Translations under genes and position numbers: made by a program
Part shown: one piece after another, positions 16,833 to 24,144 of the stretch
Numbering within the stretch: the first letter of the stretch is position 1
Layout: each line of letters starts with the position of its first letter
Notes under the pieces: model-generated
Seen by the model: only the letters and a program-made list of their open reading frames with translations
What the model was told of the DNA's origin: nothing
The model's database searches: none
From: an uncultured Shinella sp.
GTDB lineage: Bacteria; Pseudomonadota; Alphaproteobacteria; Rhizobiales; Rhizobiaceae
Direction: 5' to 3'
DNA: 24,144 nt
NCBI RefSeq assembly: GCF_946479415.1
Contig: NZ_CAMLFY010000067.1
Coordinates: 1 to 24,144, forward strand

Positions 16833-17333
16833 ATGAGCCTTATGGAATTGGATATCGGACGTCAGTCCAACCCGGTCGATATGATCGAGTTCGTCGCGGC
16901 CAACAATGACTGGTCGTTCGAACGTTCGGGCGAAGACGAGATCGCGATGACCGTCGAAGGCAAATGGACGGACTACCACGTCTCCTTCTCCTGGATGGAA
17001 GAGTTCGAGGCGCTGCATCTGGCCTGCGCCTTCGACATCAAGGTTCCCGAAAGCCGCGTCAACGAGGTGCATTGCCTGCTCTCGCATGTGAACGGCCAGG
17101 TGCTCATGGGGCATTTCGACCTGTGGCGCCGCGAGGACGTCGTGATCTTCCGCCAGTCGCTGCTGCTTGCCGGCGGCGCCGAACCCACCAATCGCCAGGT
17201 CGAAGTGCTGCTGTCCAGCGCGCTCGAAGCCTGCGAAGCCTATTTCCAGGCCTTCCAGTTCGTCGTCTGGTCCGGCATGGACGCCCAGTCCGCCGTCGAT
17301 GCGGTGCTCTTCGAGACGGTTGGAGAAGCGTAG
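16833..17333 (+). CDS. YbjN domain protein
   Basis: The 166-residue protein has the YbjN-type sensory-transduction-like fold features: an N-terminal NPVDMIEFVAANNDWSFER, a central strand region (EIAMTVEGKWTDYHVSFSW, LHLACAFDIKVP), and C-terminal helices (EVLLSSALEACEAYFQAF). The role is not well defined; E. coli YbjN affects motility and stress, and the fold resembles secretion chaperones. The ATG at 16833 has GAAGGTG five bases upstream. proC begins two bases after its stop, so the two are almost certainly co-transcribed and possibly translationally coupled. Confidence 0.9.
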   Translation: MSLMELDIGRQSNPVDMIEFVAANNDWSFERSGEDEIAMTVEGKWTDYHVSFSWMEEFEALHLACAFDIKVPESRVNEVHCLLSHVNGQVLMGHFDLWRREDVVIFRQSLLLAGGAEPTNRQVEVLLSSALEACEAYFQAFQFVVWSGMDAQSAVDAVLFETVGEA

Positions 17334-17335
17334 GA

Positions 17336-18148
17336 ATGTCGGTTTCAGGCCCCATCGTTCTCATCGGCGCCGGCAATATGGGCGGTGCCATGCTTGCGGG
17401 CTGGCTGAAGAGCGGCATTTCCGGCTCTTCCGTCCTCGTCATCGATCCCGGCCCGTCGCCGGCCATGGCGAAACTGATCGCCGACAACGGCGCACGCCAT
17501 GAAACCTCTGCTCCAGCGGATGTGAAGGCCGGCGTGATCTTCGTCGCCGTCAAGCCGCAGGTCATCGACCAGGTTTTGCCGCCGCTGAAGGGGCTTGTCG
17601 GACCGGAGACGGTTGTCGTGTCGGTCGCCGCCGGTAAGACGATCGCCAATCTCGAAAGCCATCTCGGCGAAACCGCCACCGTGCGCGCCATGCCCAACAC
17701 GCCGGCGATGATCGGCCGCGGTGTCACGGGCGCCTTCGCCAATGCGCGCGTCAGCGCCGCGCAGCGCGATGTCGTGCATTCCCTGCTCAAGGTGAGCGGC
17801 CCCGTCGAATGGGTCGCGACCGAGGGTGATATTGACGCCGTGACGGCTGTCTCGGGCAGCGGCCCGGCCTATGTCTTCTATCTCGTGGAGTGCATGGCGG
17901 AGGCAGGCCGCAAAGCAGGCCTGCCGGCGGACCTCGCCATGCGTCTCGCACGGGAAACCGTCGCGGGGGCTGGTGAATTGCTTCATCAGTCCCCCGACGA
18001 CGCCAGCCGTCTGCGCCAGAACGTGACCTCGCCCGGCGGCACCACCGCCGCCGCCCTCTCGGTCCTGATGGCCGAGGACGGCATGCAGCCGCTGCTCGAC
18101 AAGGCGATCGCCGCTGCCCGCAAGCGCGCCGAGGAGCTGGCGGGCTGA
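17336..18148 (+). CDS. proC: Pyrroline-5-carboxylate reductase
   Basis: The 270-residue product catalyses the last step of proline synthesis, reducing pyrroline-5-carboxylate with NAD(P)H in the cytosol. Seen: the Rossmann loop LIGAGNMGGAM (G11, G13, G16), VAVKPQ, VRAMPNTPAMIGRG, the SGSGPAYVFYLVE segment and the C-terminal signature TSPGGTTAAALSVL. The ATG at 17336 overlaps the end region of ybjN, with GGAG at 17322-17325. Length and motifs are normal. Confidence 0.97.
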   Translation: MSVSGPIVLIGAGNMGGAMLAGWLKSGISGSSVLVIDPGPSPAMAKLIADNGARHETSAPADVKAGVIFVAVKPQVIDQVLPPLKGLVGPETVVVSVAAGKTIANLESHLGETATVRAMPNTPAMIGRGVTGAFANARVSAAQRDVVHSLLKVSGPVEWVATEGDIDAVTAVSGSGPAYVFYLVECMAEAGRKAGLPADLAMRLARETVAGAGELLHQSPDDASRLRQNVTSPGGTTAAALSVLMAEDGMQPLLDKAIAAARKRAEELAG

Positions 18149-18227
18149 GCTTCTTTTGACGCAATTCCCGACGGAAAGCTGCTTCATACGTTTCCTGGGA
18201 TTGCTTTAAGTCTCCAAGGAAATTCCC

Positions 18228-18569
18228 ATGACCGAGACCATCACCTATCCCGATTTCGAGCGGGTCGACATTCGCGTCGGCACGATCGTCGAGGCGCTGC
18301 CTTTTCCGGAAGCCCGCAAGCCGGCCTATAAGCTGACGATCGATTTCGGCCCCGAGATCGGCACCAAGAAATCGTCGGCGCAGATCACCGTGCATTATAC
18401 GCTGGAAGAGCTTGTCGGCCGTCAGGTTCTGGCCGTCGTCAACTTCCCGCCGCGCCAGATCGGCCCGGTGCGCTCGGAAGTGCTCACCCTCGGTTTCGAG
18501 GATGAAACCGGCGCCATCGTGCTCGCCGGCGTCGGCCAGCCGGTGCCGAACGGCAAGAAGATGTGCTGA
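18228..18569 (+). CDS. csaA: CsaA-like tRNA-binding domain protein
   Basis: The 113-residue protein is essentially one tRNA-binding (OB-fold) domain, as in CsaA: FERVDIRVGTIVEA, KPAYKLTIDFG, KKSSAQITVHY, GRQVLAVVNFPPRQIGPV and SEVLTLGF. CsaA was described in Bacillus as a secretion-linked chaperone and binds tRNA. The function here is inferred. The ATG at 18228 has AAGGAA upstream. It converges on the DUF1349 gene with 25 bases between. A degenerate repeat (GCAATTCCC near 18164, GGGATTGC near 18198) lies in its leader. Confidence 0.93.
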   Translation: MTETITYPDFERVDIRVGTIVEALPFPEARKPAYKLTIDFGPEIGTKKSSAQITVHYTLEELVGRQVLAVVNFPPRQIGPVRSEVLTLGFEDETGAIVLAGVGQPVPNGKKMC

Positions 18570-18594
18570 TCATTCTTGCGCTGCGTGCTTTTGC

Positions 18595-19179
18595 TCAGTG
18601 AATATCGCGTGACAGCGGCGGTCCGAGGCGGAAGTCGGTGAACTCCGCCTGAAAGCCTTCGCGCTGCGGCGAGCAGGCCATCACGCCGACCGACACTTGC
18701 GAAAACTCCGGTGGGAAATAGGCGAGCCTCGCCATGCGCCACTCGGTCATCGCATCCGTCCGATACTGGATGAACAGAGCGTCGCCATTGCGCGTCACGC
18801 GCACCGAAATCAGATCGAAATCATGCTCGATACGGAAGGCCGACCAGTCCGAATGGCCGCGCGTGACCACGACGCTGAAATGTTTGGCGCCGTCGGTGAA
18901 TTCGATGCCGCATTTCACCCAGCAGGTCTCGTCCTTGCGGATCATCAGGCCGGCCTGATCGTAGAGCGCTTCATAGGCGCCGCGAAACGTCGTCTCCAAG
19001 GTGAAGTCACCGGTCCAGGTCTGGTGCAGGAAATGGCCGTTATCCGGCTGGAACCCATAATAGGTGCGCTGCCAGAAGTCGCTCTTGAGCGCGGTCTTCA
19101 CATGCAGATGGCCGTCCCGCAGATCGCTTTCGGTCGGCGGGTTGAGCCAGGTCAGGTCGTCGAGGCTGAAGGCGCTCAT
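18595..19179 (-). CDS. DUF1349 (concanavalin A-like fold) protein
   Basis: The 194-residue protein matches DUF1349: LTWLNPP, KSDFWQRTYYGF, TGDFTLETTFRGAYEALYDQAGLMIRKDE (split over 20 residues), WVKCGIEF, SVVVTRGHSDWS and VSVGVMACSPQREGF. It is a jelly-roll fold like YesU and the old 'regulation of enolase protein 1' family. No signal peptide is seen. The substrate, if any, may be a sugar. It starts 11 bases after the histidine kinase stop and is likely the last gene of that operon. Confidence 0.9.
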   Translation of the reverse strand: MSAFSLDDLTWLNPPTESDLRDGHLHVKTALKSDFWQRTYYGFQPDNGHFLHQTWTGDFTLETTFRGAYEALYDQAGLMIRKDETCWVKCGIEFTDGAKHFSVVVTRGHSDWSAFRIEHDFDLISVRVTRNGDALFIQYRTDAMTEWRMARLAYFPPEFSQVSVGVMACSPQREGFQAEFTDFRLGPPLSRDIH

Positions 19180-19190
19180 CGAAAAATCCG

Positions 19191-20573
19191 TCAGGCGGGA
19201 ATGCGGATCGTGGCGCGCAGGCCGCCCATCGGGCTGTCCGACAGCGTGACATTGCCGCCATGGCTGCGGGCGATGTCGCGGGCGATGGCGAGGCCGAGGC
19301 CGGTGCCGGAAGCGTCGAGATTGCGCGCCTCGTCGAGGCGGAAGAAGGGCTTGAAGACGTCGTCGCGCGAGCGTTCCGGAATGCCCGGCCCGTCATCGTC
19401 TACGGTGATCGTCAACCACTTGGCACGGTGGCGCGCCTCGACATGCACGGTCTTGGCATAGCGCAGGGAATTTGAGACGAGATTGCCGACGAGGCGGCTG
19501 AAGGCGTTGGGCCGCACGAGGACCTCGTCTTCGCCGTCAATATCGCTGGAAAAGGCCCGCTCGTGCAGTTCCGCTTCCATCGCCAGCTTGTCGAAGAAGT
19601 CCGAGAGACGCATCTCGCGGACGTCTTCTTCGACATCGCCGCGGGCGAAGGCGAGGTAGCCCTCGAGCATGGTCTGCATGTCCTCGACATCCTTGTTGAG
19701 GCCCTGCAGGTCGGGATTGTCGCCGGCGAGCGCCAGCTGCAGCTTGAAGCGGGTGAGGATGGTGCGCAGGTCATGGCTGACGCCGGTCAGCATCGCCGTG
19801 CGCTGCTCCATCTGCCGTTCGATGCGCTCGCGCATCAGAATGAAGGCAAGGCCGGCGCGGCGTACTTCGTCGGCACCGCGCGGCGCAAAATCCTCCGGCA
19901 TTTTCTGGCCCTTGCCGAAGCTTTCGGCCGCCTTGGCCAGCGTCAGGATGGGGCGGATCTGCCCGCGCAGGAAGAGAATGGAGATGGCGATGAGCACCAG
20001 CGATGTGCCGACCATCCAGAGCAGGAAGATATGCGTGTTCGACGCATAGGCCTGGTTTCGCCGGGCGTAGACGCGCAGGATCTTGTTGTCGAGCAGGATG
20101 CGGATTTCGACGAGATTGCTCTCGCCCACCGTGTCGATCCAGAAGGGCCGGCGGATCTGGCGGACGATCTCTTCGCTCAGAATTTCATCGAGGATGTTGA
20201 AGAACGGCTTCGAGCGCGGCGGCGGCAGGTCCACGCCCGGCTCGACGGAGATGATCAGGTCCAGCCGCTCCCGCGCGATGCGGGTGATCTGGGAATAGTC
20301 GGCATCCTGCGGATAGGTCTCGATGAGATCGATGACGCCGGCAATGTCGCGCGTGACGGCCGCCGACAGGCGCTGGGTGACGAGCTGCCAATGGCGCTCC
20401 ATGAACACGAAGGCGACGACCGACTGGAGCAGCACCATCGGAATGATGATGATGAGCAGCGAGCGGGCATAGAGGCCCGTCGGCAATTGCCGGCGCAGCC
20501 AGCGCGCCACGCGCTTCCAGCCGGCCGCGGGCGCGCGCTCGATATCGCGCTTGAAGGTCTCGAACGTGGTCAT
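19191..20573 (-). CDS. Sensor histidine kinase, EnvZ-like
   Basis: The 460-residue kinase has two membrane helices (about 37-57 and 181-202) around a periplasmic domain of roughly 120 residues, then HAMP (about 203-255), the dimerisation H-box SHDLRT with phospho-acceptor His267, an N-box (NLVSN, 364-368), DDDGPGIP (392-399), and the GTGLGLAI loop near 423-430. All catalytic boxes are intact. The sensor PPPRSKPFFN and DYSQITRIARE region looks like the EnvZ-type sensor common in rhizobia. It follows the OmpR-type regulator by 91 bases on the same strand, so they form a two-component pair. The signal is unknown. Confidence 0.95.
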   Translation of the reverse strand: MTTFETFKRDIERAPAAGWKRVARWLRRQLPTGLYARSLLIIIIPMVLLQSVVAFVFMERHWQLVTQRLSAAVTRDIAGVIDLIETYPQDADYSQITRIARERLDLIISVEPGVDLPPPRSKPFFNILDEILSEEIVRQIRRPFWIDTVGESNLVEIRILLDNKILRVYARRNQAYASNTHIFLLWMVGTSLVLIAISILFLRGQIRPILTLAKAAESFGKGQKMPEDFAPRGADEVRRAGLAFILMRERIERQMEQRTAMLTGVSHDLRTILTRFKLQLALAGDNPDLQGLNKDVEDMQTMLEGYLAFARGDVEEDVREMRLSDFFDKLAMEAELHERAFSSDIDGEDEVLVRPNAFSRLVGNLVSNSLRYAKTVHVEARHRAKWLTITVDDDGPGIPERSRDDVFKPFFRLDEARNLDASGTGLGLAIARDIARSHGGNVTLSDSPMGGLRATIRIPA

Positions 20574-20664
20574 CGGACGACGGTTTCCAAAATCGTGCGC
20601 ACGGACGGTTGCGAACGGAAAACCGCTTCACACTGTTCCTGGAAATGCGTGGGATTGCACACGG

Positions 20665-21372
20665 TCAGCCCTGCTCTACGCTCAGTCGGTAGCCGATGCC
20701 GCGCACCGTCTGCAGCCAGACCGGATTGGATGGATCGTCTTCGATCTTACGCCTCAGGCGGTTGATCTGCACGTCGATAGTGCGTTCGCCCACCTCTGTT
20801 TCTTCGCCGATCAACTCGTGGCGCGGAATGGTTTCGCCGGCACGCAGCGAGAAAAGCAGCATGATCTCCTGTTCGCGATCGGTGAGGCGGATGGCGTCGC
20901 CGCCGCGCTTCAGCTCCTTGCGCACGATGGAGAAAGTGTAGGGGCCGAACATCACCTGCTCGATCTTCGGCGTGGTCGGCGGGGCATTGCGCTTCAGGAT
21001 ATTGTTGATGCGCAGCACCAGTTCGCGCGGCTCGAAGGGTTTGGAAAGATAATCGTCCGCGCCGGCCTCCAGCCCCTCGATGCGGGCCTTGGATTCGGCG
21101 AGTGCCGTCAGCATGAGGATCGGCACGGGTCGGATATCGCGCAGGCTCTTGGTCAGCGACAGGCCGCTTTCGCCCGGCATCATCACGTCCATGATGATGA
21201 GGTCGAAATCGAGGCCGCGCAGCTTGCGCCGCGCCTCGTCCGCGTCACCGGCGACCGTCACGCGAAAACCCTGTTCCTTGAGATAGCGGTTCAGAAGCTC
21301 GCGGATACGGGTGTCGTCGTCGACGACGAGCAAATGGGATGCGTCATCGGAGGGCGCGCCGGCAGCGGTCAT
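20665..21372 (-). CDS. OmpR-family response regulator (PetR-like)
   Basis: The 235-residue protein has a receiver domain with the acidic pocket at 18-20, phospho-acceptor Asp62 (LIIMDVMMPGESG), Thr89 and Lys111 (YLSKPFEPREL), then an OmpR/PhoB winged helix (about 135-233; IRLTDREQEIMLLF, VGERTIDVQINRLRRKIE, WLQTVRGIGYRL). The ATG at 21372 has AGGAGG about eight bases upstream. The MarR gene ends 24 bases before it. The MarR, OmpR order resembles petP-petR of Rhodobacter capsulatus, where both genes affect cytochrome bc1 expression; the target here is inferred. Confidence 0.95.
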   Translation of the reverse strand: MTAAGAPSDDASHLLVVDDDTRIRELLNRYLKEQGFRVTVAGDADEARRKLRGLDFDLIIMDVMMPGESGLSLTKSLRDIRPVPILMLTALAESKARIEGLEAGADDYLSKPFEPRELVLRINNILKRNAPPTTPKIEQVMFGPYTFSIVRKELKRGGDAIRLTDREQEIMLLFSLRAGETIPRHELIGEETEVGERTIDVQINRLRRKIEDDPSNPVWLQTVRGIGYRLSVEQG

Positions 21373-21396
21373 CGTCTTCTCCTCCTTGTCATTTTG

Positions 21397-21903
21397 TCAC
21401 TCGCTCTTGGCGTTCTGCATGCCGGCGAGGAATTTCACCACCGCCCGGCGATCACCGGCATTCATATCCTCGAATGCACGGGCGATGCGGCGGGATTGCG
21501 GCTCGGCGAGCGCCAGCGCCAGTTCACGACCCGCCTTGGTCGGGTAAAGCTTGCGCTGGCGGCGATCCTCGGGGCCTGCCACCTGCTGGATATAGCCGGA
21601 ATCGATGAGTTCCTTCAAGACGCGCGCCAGGCTCTGCTTGGTGATCTTCAAGGTATCGAGCAGGTCCGCCACCGTCATGCCGGGTTCGCGGTTGACGAAG
21701 TGCACGACGCGGTGATGCGCGCGGCCGAAGCCGCTCTTTTCCAGGATCGCATCCGGGTCGGAAATAAAGTCGCGATAGGCGAAAAACAGCCCTTCGATGA
21801 TCTCGAAGTCGATGCGCCCGTCGCCCGTCATGACGTCCTGGTGCAGCTCGTCTGCGCCGTTTTTGTCCGGCATCTGTCGGGCCACGTTGTCATTTCCTTT
21901 CAT
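21397..21903 (-). CDS. MarR-family transcription regulator (PetP-like)
   Basis: The 168-residue protein has the MarR winged helix at about 75-140: MTVADLLDTLKITKQSLARV and LIDSGYIQQVAGPEDRRQRK, with the conserved DRR wing, followed by KAGRELALALAEP. The ATG at 21903 has a modest GGCAAGG upstream. A GTG seven codons in has a better AAAGGAA and is a possible alternative start. It is the first gene of the MarR, response regulator, kinase run. A perfect inverted repeat overlaps its promoter, suggesting autoregulation. It diverges from ilvE. Confidence 0.94.
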   Translation of the reverse strand: MKGNDNVARQMPDKNGADELHQDVMTGDGRIDFEIIEGLFFAYRDFISDPDAILEKSGFGRAHHRVVHFVNREPGMTVADLLDTLKITKQSLARVLKELIDSGYIQQVAGPEDRRQRKLYPTKAGRELALALAEPQSRRIARAFEDMNAGDRRAVVKFLAGMQNAKSE

Positions 21904-21923
21904 GCCTTGCCGTCCCCGCGTAA

Positions 21924-21960
21924 TTTATAGCAAAATATGTCAGGTTTGTTGACATATTTT
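21924..21960 (-). promoter_or_regulatory. MarR promoter -10 and candidate MarR operator
   Basis: AAAATATGTCA (21932-21942) and TGACATATTTT (21950-21960) are perfect 11-bp arms with a 7-base spacer. On the minus strand CTATAAAT follows (-10 at 21929-21924), about 20 bases before the MarR start. The repeat covers the spacer and -35 region, a typical position for MarR autorepression. It also overlaps the -35 of the divergent promoter. Confidence 0.6.
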
Positions 21961-21977
21961 TCCGCCCTTGTTACGGA
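21949..21977 (+). promoter_or_regulatory. Candidate ilvE promoter
   Basis: TTGACA (21949-21954), a 17-base spacer and TACGGA (21972-21977) face ilvE. The -35 lies inside the inverted repeat near MarR. A small palindrome ATTACG-C-CGTAAT follows at 21977-21989. The leader would be about 155 bases. Confidence 0.42.
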
Positions 21978-22137
21978 TTACGCCGTAATTGCAGTCCCGG
22001 GCGATGTTTCAGGTGTTTTCCCGATTCCCAATCTGGACTACCTTTGTACGCAGGTAATCCTGCCCGTTTCTGGTTAGACCGCAACTGGCGAAACAATCAA
22101 CAGAAAGAATGGCGTGAGAGCGCTGGAGGATGACACG

Positions 22138-23025
22138 ATGGCAGTTCCTTTCGATCAGCTGGACGGACAAATCTGGTTCAACGGTGAATTCATCGACTGG
22201 AAGGACGCGAAGATTCACGTGCTGACGCACGGCCTGCACTATGCAAGCGCCGTATTCGAAGGCGAGCGTGCCTATGGCGGCCGCATCTTCAAGCTCACCG
22301 AGCATAACCAGCGCCTGCACAAATCAGCCGAAATCCTCGGCTTCAAGATTCCCTATTCCGTCGAGGAGCTGGATGCGGCGACCGTCGAGCTCCTGAAGCG
22401 CCAGGGCTTTTCCGAGGCCTATGCACGCCCGATCGCCTGGCGCGGTTCGGAAATGATGGGCATTTCGGCGCAGAACAACCGCATCAACGTGGCCATCGCC
22501 ATCTGGCAGTGGGGCAGCTACTTCAACCCGACCGAGAAGCTGAAGGGCATCCGCCTCGACATCGCCGAGTACCGCCGTCCGGATCCGAAGACCGCGCCCT
22601 CCAAGTCGAAGGCTGCCGGCCTCTACATGATCTGCACGATCTCCAAGCACGCCGCCGAAGCCAAGGGCTATGCCGATGCGCTGATGCTCGACTATCGCGG
22701 CCAGGTGGCCGAGGCGACCGGCGCCAATGTCTTCTTCGTCAAGGACGGTGTCATCCACACGCCGGTGCCGGATTGCTTCCTCGACGGCATCACCCGCCGC
22801 ACGGTGATCGAACTGGCCAAGCGCCGCGGCTATCAGGTCGTCGAGCGGGCGATCCTGCCCGAGGAGCTGTCGGATTTCTCCGAATGCTTCCTGACCGGCT
22901 CGGCCGCCGAAGTGACGCCGGTTTCGGAAGTCGGCCCCTACCGCTTCACGCCGGGCACGATCTGCGAAAACCTGATGAACGACTACATGAAGGAAGTTTA
23001 TCCGGTCGCGGCGGCTGCCGAATAA
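22138..23025 (+). CDS. ilvE: Branched-chain amino acid aminotransferase
   Basis: The 295-residue product is a fold-type IV PLP aminotransferase, making valine, leucine and isoleucine from their keto acids. Seen: IWFNGEFIDWKDAKIHVLTH, HYASAVFEGERAYGG, PIAWRG, the PLP lysine region PSKSKAAGLYM (likely Lys158), ALMLDYRGQVAEATGANVFF, and FLTGSAAEVTPVSEVG. The ATG at 22138 has GGAGG eight bases upstream and is preferred over an in-frame GTG at 22114. It ends in a strong terminator. It diverges from the MarR gene and may share its control. Confidence 0.97.
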   Translation: MAVPFDQLDGQIWFNGEFIDWKDAKIHVLTHGLHYASAVFEGERAYGGRIFKLTEHNQRLHKSAEILGFKIPYSVEELDAATVELLKRQGFSEAYARPIAWRGSEMMGISAQNNRINVAIAIWQWGSYFNPTEKLKGIRLDIAEYRRPDPKTAPSKSKAAGLYMICTISKHAAEAKGYADALMLDYRGQVAEATGANVFFVKDGVIHTPVPDCFLDGITRRTVIELAKRRGYQVVERAILPEELSDFSECFLTGSAAEVTPVSEVGPYRFTPGTICENLMNDYMKEVYPVAAAAE

Positions 23026-23052
23026 CCGGTTTTCAGGATAGCGAACGAAATG

Positions 23053-23076
23053 GGCGGCCCGAAAGGGCCGCCTTTT
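23053..23076 (+). terminator. Intrinsic terminator of ilvE
   Basis: GGCGGCCC (23053-23060) pairs with GGGCCGCC (23065-23072) around a GAAA tetraloop, followed by TTTTGTTT. Confidence 0.92.
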
Positions 23077-23094
23077 GTTTGTGACGCTCGTCGC

Positions 23095-23358
23095 TTATTT
23101 CTTGCCGAGCACCGCGCCGACGATACCGGTCAGCACGCCGCCGCCGACGAGGCCGCCGATGCCGTTGGCCACAAGGCCGGAAAGGCCGGCTTCACCGCCG
23201 AGCATCTGGAGAAGAAAACCGCCGCCGATACCGCCGATGGCGCCGACGATGGTACGGACGATCACGCTCACGGCCGCCTGTTTCAGGGCCGCACCCGCCA
23301 CGTTGCCGCCAACGGCACCGGCGATGATCTGCGTGATGATGGGCATCAATGCTTCCAT
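23095..23358 (-). CDS. Small glycine-zipper membrane protein
   Basis: I choose the ATG at 23358, with GGAGGGGAAG just upstream, giving 87 residues. An in-frame ATG at 23502 would add a proline/arginine-rich leader that does not look genuine. The protein is almost entirely glycine, alanine and hydrophobic: IITQIIAGAVGGNVAGAAL, TIVGAIGGIGGGFLLQML and LVANGIGGLVGGGVLTGIVG, ending in LGKK. Repeated GxxxG spacing suggests two to three packed membrane helices. The function is unknown. Similar small proteins occur in rhizobia. It lies between ilvE (convergent) and hpd (same strand). Confidence 0.75.
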   Translation of the reverse strand: MEALMPIITQIIAGAVGGNVAGAALKQAAVSVIVRTIVGAIGGIGGGFLLQMLGGEAGLSGLVANGIGGLVGGGVLTGIVGAVLGKK

Positions 23359-23549
23359 GACTTCCCCTCCGAAAGGTCCGCCCGGAATGAGAGTGGCCGG
23401 GCCGGACGCTGGCCTCGCTACCGGGGCACGGTCTGGAGCCCGCGCACCCGTCGCCGAAAAATTCGGCATCCGCAGCGTGCGGACAAATCCGGGATAAGTC
23501 AATTTTCCCGTGTGCGAAGTGCACCGGGTTTTTCAGGGGCGCGAATGTA

Positions 23550-23578
23550 AAGAGGCGGCCGCAAAACGGCCGCCTCTT
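23550..23578 (-). terminator. Probable terminator after hpd
   Basis: AAGAGGCGGCCG (23550-23561) pairs perfectly with CGGCCGCCTCTT (23567-23578) around CAAAA. No T run follows, so it is a less typical terminator, but it lies 31 bases after the hpd stop. Confidence 0.6.
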
Positions 23579-23609
23579 CCTTCCCCGCATGGCTTGGTTG
23601 CCGCGGTTT

Positions 23610-24144
23610 TTATTCTGCTGCGATGACGCCCCGGCGGATCTGGTCTTCCTCGATGGATTCGAAGAGCGCGCGGAAATTGCCTTCGCCGAAGCCTTCGTCG
23701 CCCTTGCGCTGGATGAATTCGAAGAAGATCGGCCCGATAACGGTCTTGGAGAAGATCTGCAACAGGATCTTCGTCATGCCGCCATCGACGACACCTTCGC
23801 CGTCGATGAGAATGCCGTGCTTCTTCATGCGCTCGACAGGCTCTTCATGGCCGACGACGCGGACATAGGAGCGGTCGTAATAGGTGTCCGGCGGGCCGGG
23901 CATGAATTTCATGCCATTGGCGGCCAGCCTGTCGGTGGCATCGTAGATGGCGTCCGTGCCGACGGCGATGTGCTGGATGCCTTCGCCCTTGTACTTCTTC
24001 AGATACTCGACGATCTGGCTCGTCTCGTCCTTGGATTCGTTGAGCGGAATGCGGATCTTGCCGCAGGGCGAGGTGATGGCGCGCGACACGAGGCCGGTGA
24101 TGCGGCCGTCGATGTCGAAGAAGTGGATTTGCTTGAAGCCGAAG
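23610..24144 (-). CDS. hpd: 4-hydroxyphenylpyruvate dioxygenase, 3' part only
   Basis: The frame is open to the right edge, so the 5' part is outside. About 177 C-terminal residues are present. HPPD converts 4-hydroxyphenylpyruvate to homogentisate in tyrosine breakdown, using Fe(II). Seen: HFFDIDGRITGLVSRAI, KIRIPLNESKDETSQI, GIQHIAVGTDAIYDA with an iron-ligand His, FMPGPPDTYYDR, and LLQIFSKTVIGPIFFEFIQR with the iron-ligand Glu, then GFGEGNFRALFESIEEDQIRRG. The C-terminus is complete and normal. Other tyrosine-pathway genes may lie to the right. Confidence 0.96.
   Translation of the reverse strand, partial: FGFKQIHFFDIDGRITGLVSRAITSPCGKIRIPLNESKDETSQIVEYLKKYKGEGIQHIAVGTDAIYDATDRLAANGMKFMPGPPDTYYDRSYVRVVGHEEPVERMKKHGILIDGEGVVDGGMTKILLQIFSKTVIGPIFFEFIQRKGDEGFGEGNFRALFESIEEDQIRRGVIAAE

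Noticed and set aside
20594..20603. Palindrome CGTGCGCACG between response regulator and kinase genes
   Set aside because: Short GC-rich palindrome with no supporting promoter or conservation evidence.

Overview
The window looks like ordinary chromosomal DNA of a GC-rich alphaproteobacterium, most likely Rhizobiaceae (Rhizobium/Agrobacterium/Sinorhizobium/Shinella type). The reasons are codon usage, tightly packed genes with perfect GC-rich hairpin terminators, and typical rhizobial neighbours: an lgt / MidA-like / pgeF run, ubiK, ybjN-proC, a petP/petR-like MarR plus OmpR pair, ilvE and hpd. I see no phage, transposase, CRISPR array, rRNA or tRNA. The long frames antisense to the genes are GC-driven shadows.

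Left part (1-10.9 kb). A membrane GGDEF-EAL protein runs off the left edge on the minus strand. Next to it is rplY (ribosomal L25/CTC), also minus, with a strong terminator and a folded leader. Then comes an accessory block: an exported protein of unknown function (+), a BenE-type benzoate transporter (-), a GAF plus Fis-HTH regulator without the AAA+ domain (+), an aldehyde dehydrogenase (+), a DUF779 protein (+), and a lipoprotein with two Kazal-like repeats (-). prs (PRPP synthetase, -) follows. In many bacteria prs, rplY/ctc and pth are close neighbours, so the roughly 7 kb between prs and rplY looks like an insertion or rearrangement carrying an aldehyde/aromatic module.

Middle (11-16.4 kb, minus strand). 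lgt, a MidA/NDUFAF7-like methyltransferase, pgeF and an M24/creatinase-fold protein form a probable operon. A lipoprotein with its own good promoter follows, leading toward prs. ubiK is divergent from lgt. A 392-base gap (16441-16832) holds the ubiK terminator and a nested set of inverted repeats that could fold as a small RNA.

Right part (16.8-24.1 kb). ybjN-proC and csaA are on the plus strand. On the minus strand a MarR regulator, an OmpR-type response regulator, a histidine kinase and a DUF1349 protein are read in that order. ilvE is divergent from the MarR gene across a region with a perfect 11-bp inverted repeat overlapping candidate promoters in both directions. A small glycine-zipper membrane protein and the 3' part of hpd (4-hydroxyphenylpyruvate dioxygenase) close the window.

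Nothing here is clearly a new defence or mobile system. The best leads are the shortened AcoR-like regulator with its candidate operator and DUF779 partner, the Kazal lipoprotein, the M24-fold protein lacking the usual metal ligands, and the structured leader and intergenic elements. All family assignments were made by eye from motifs.
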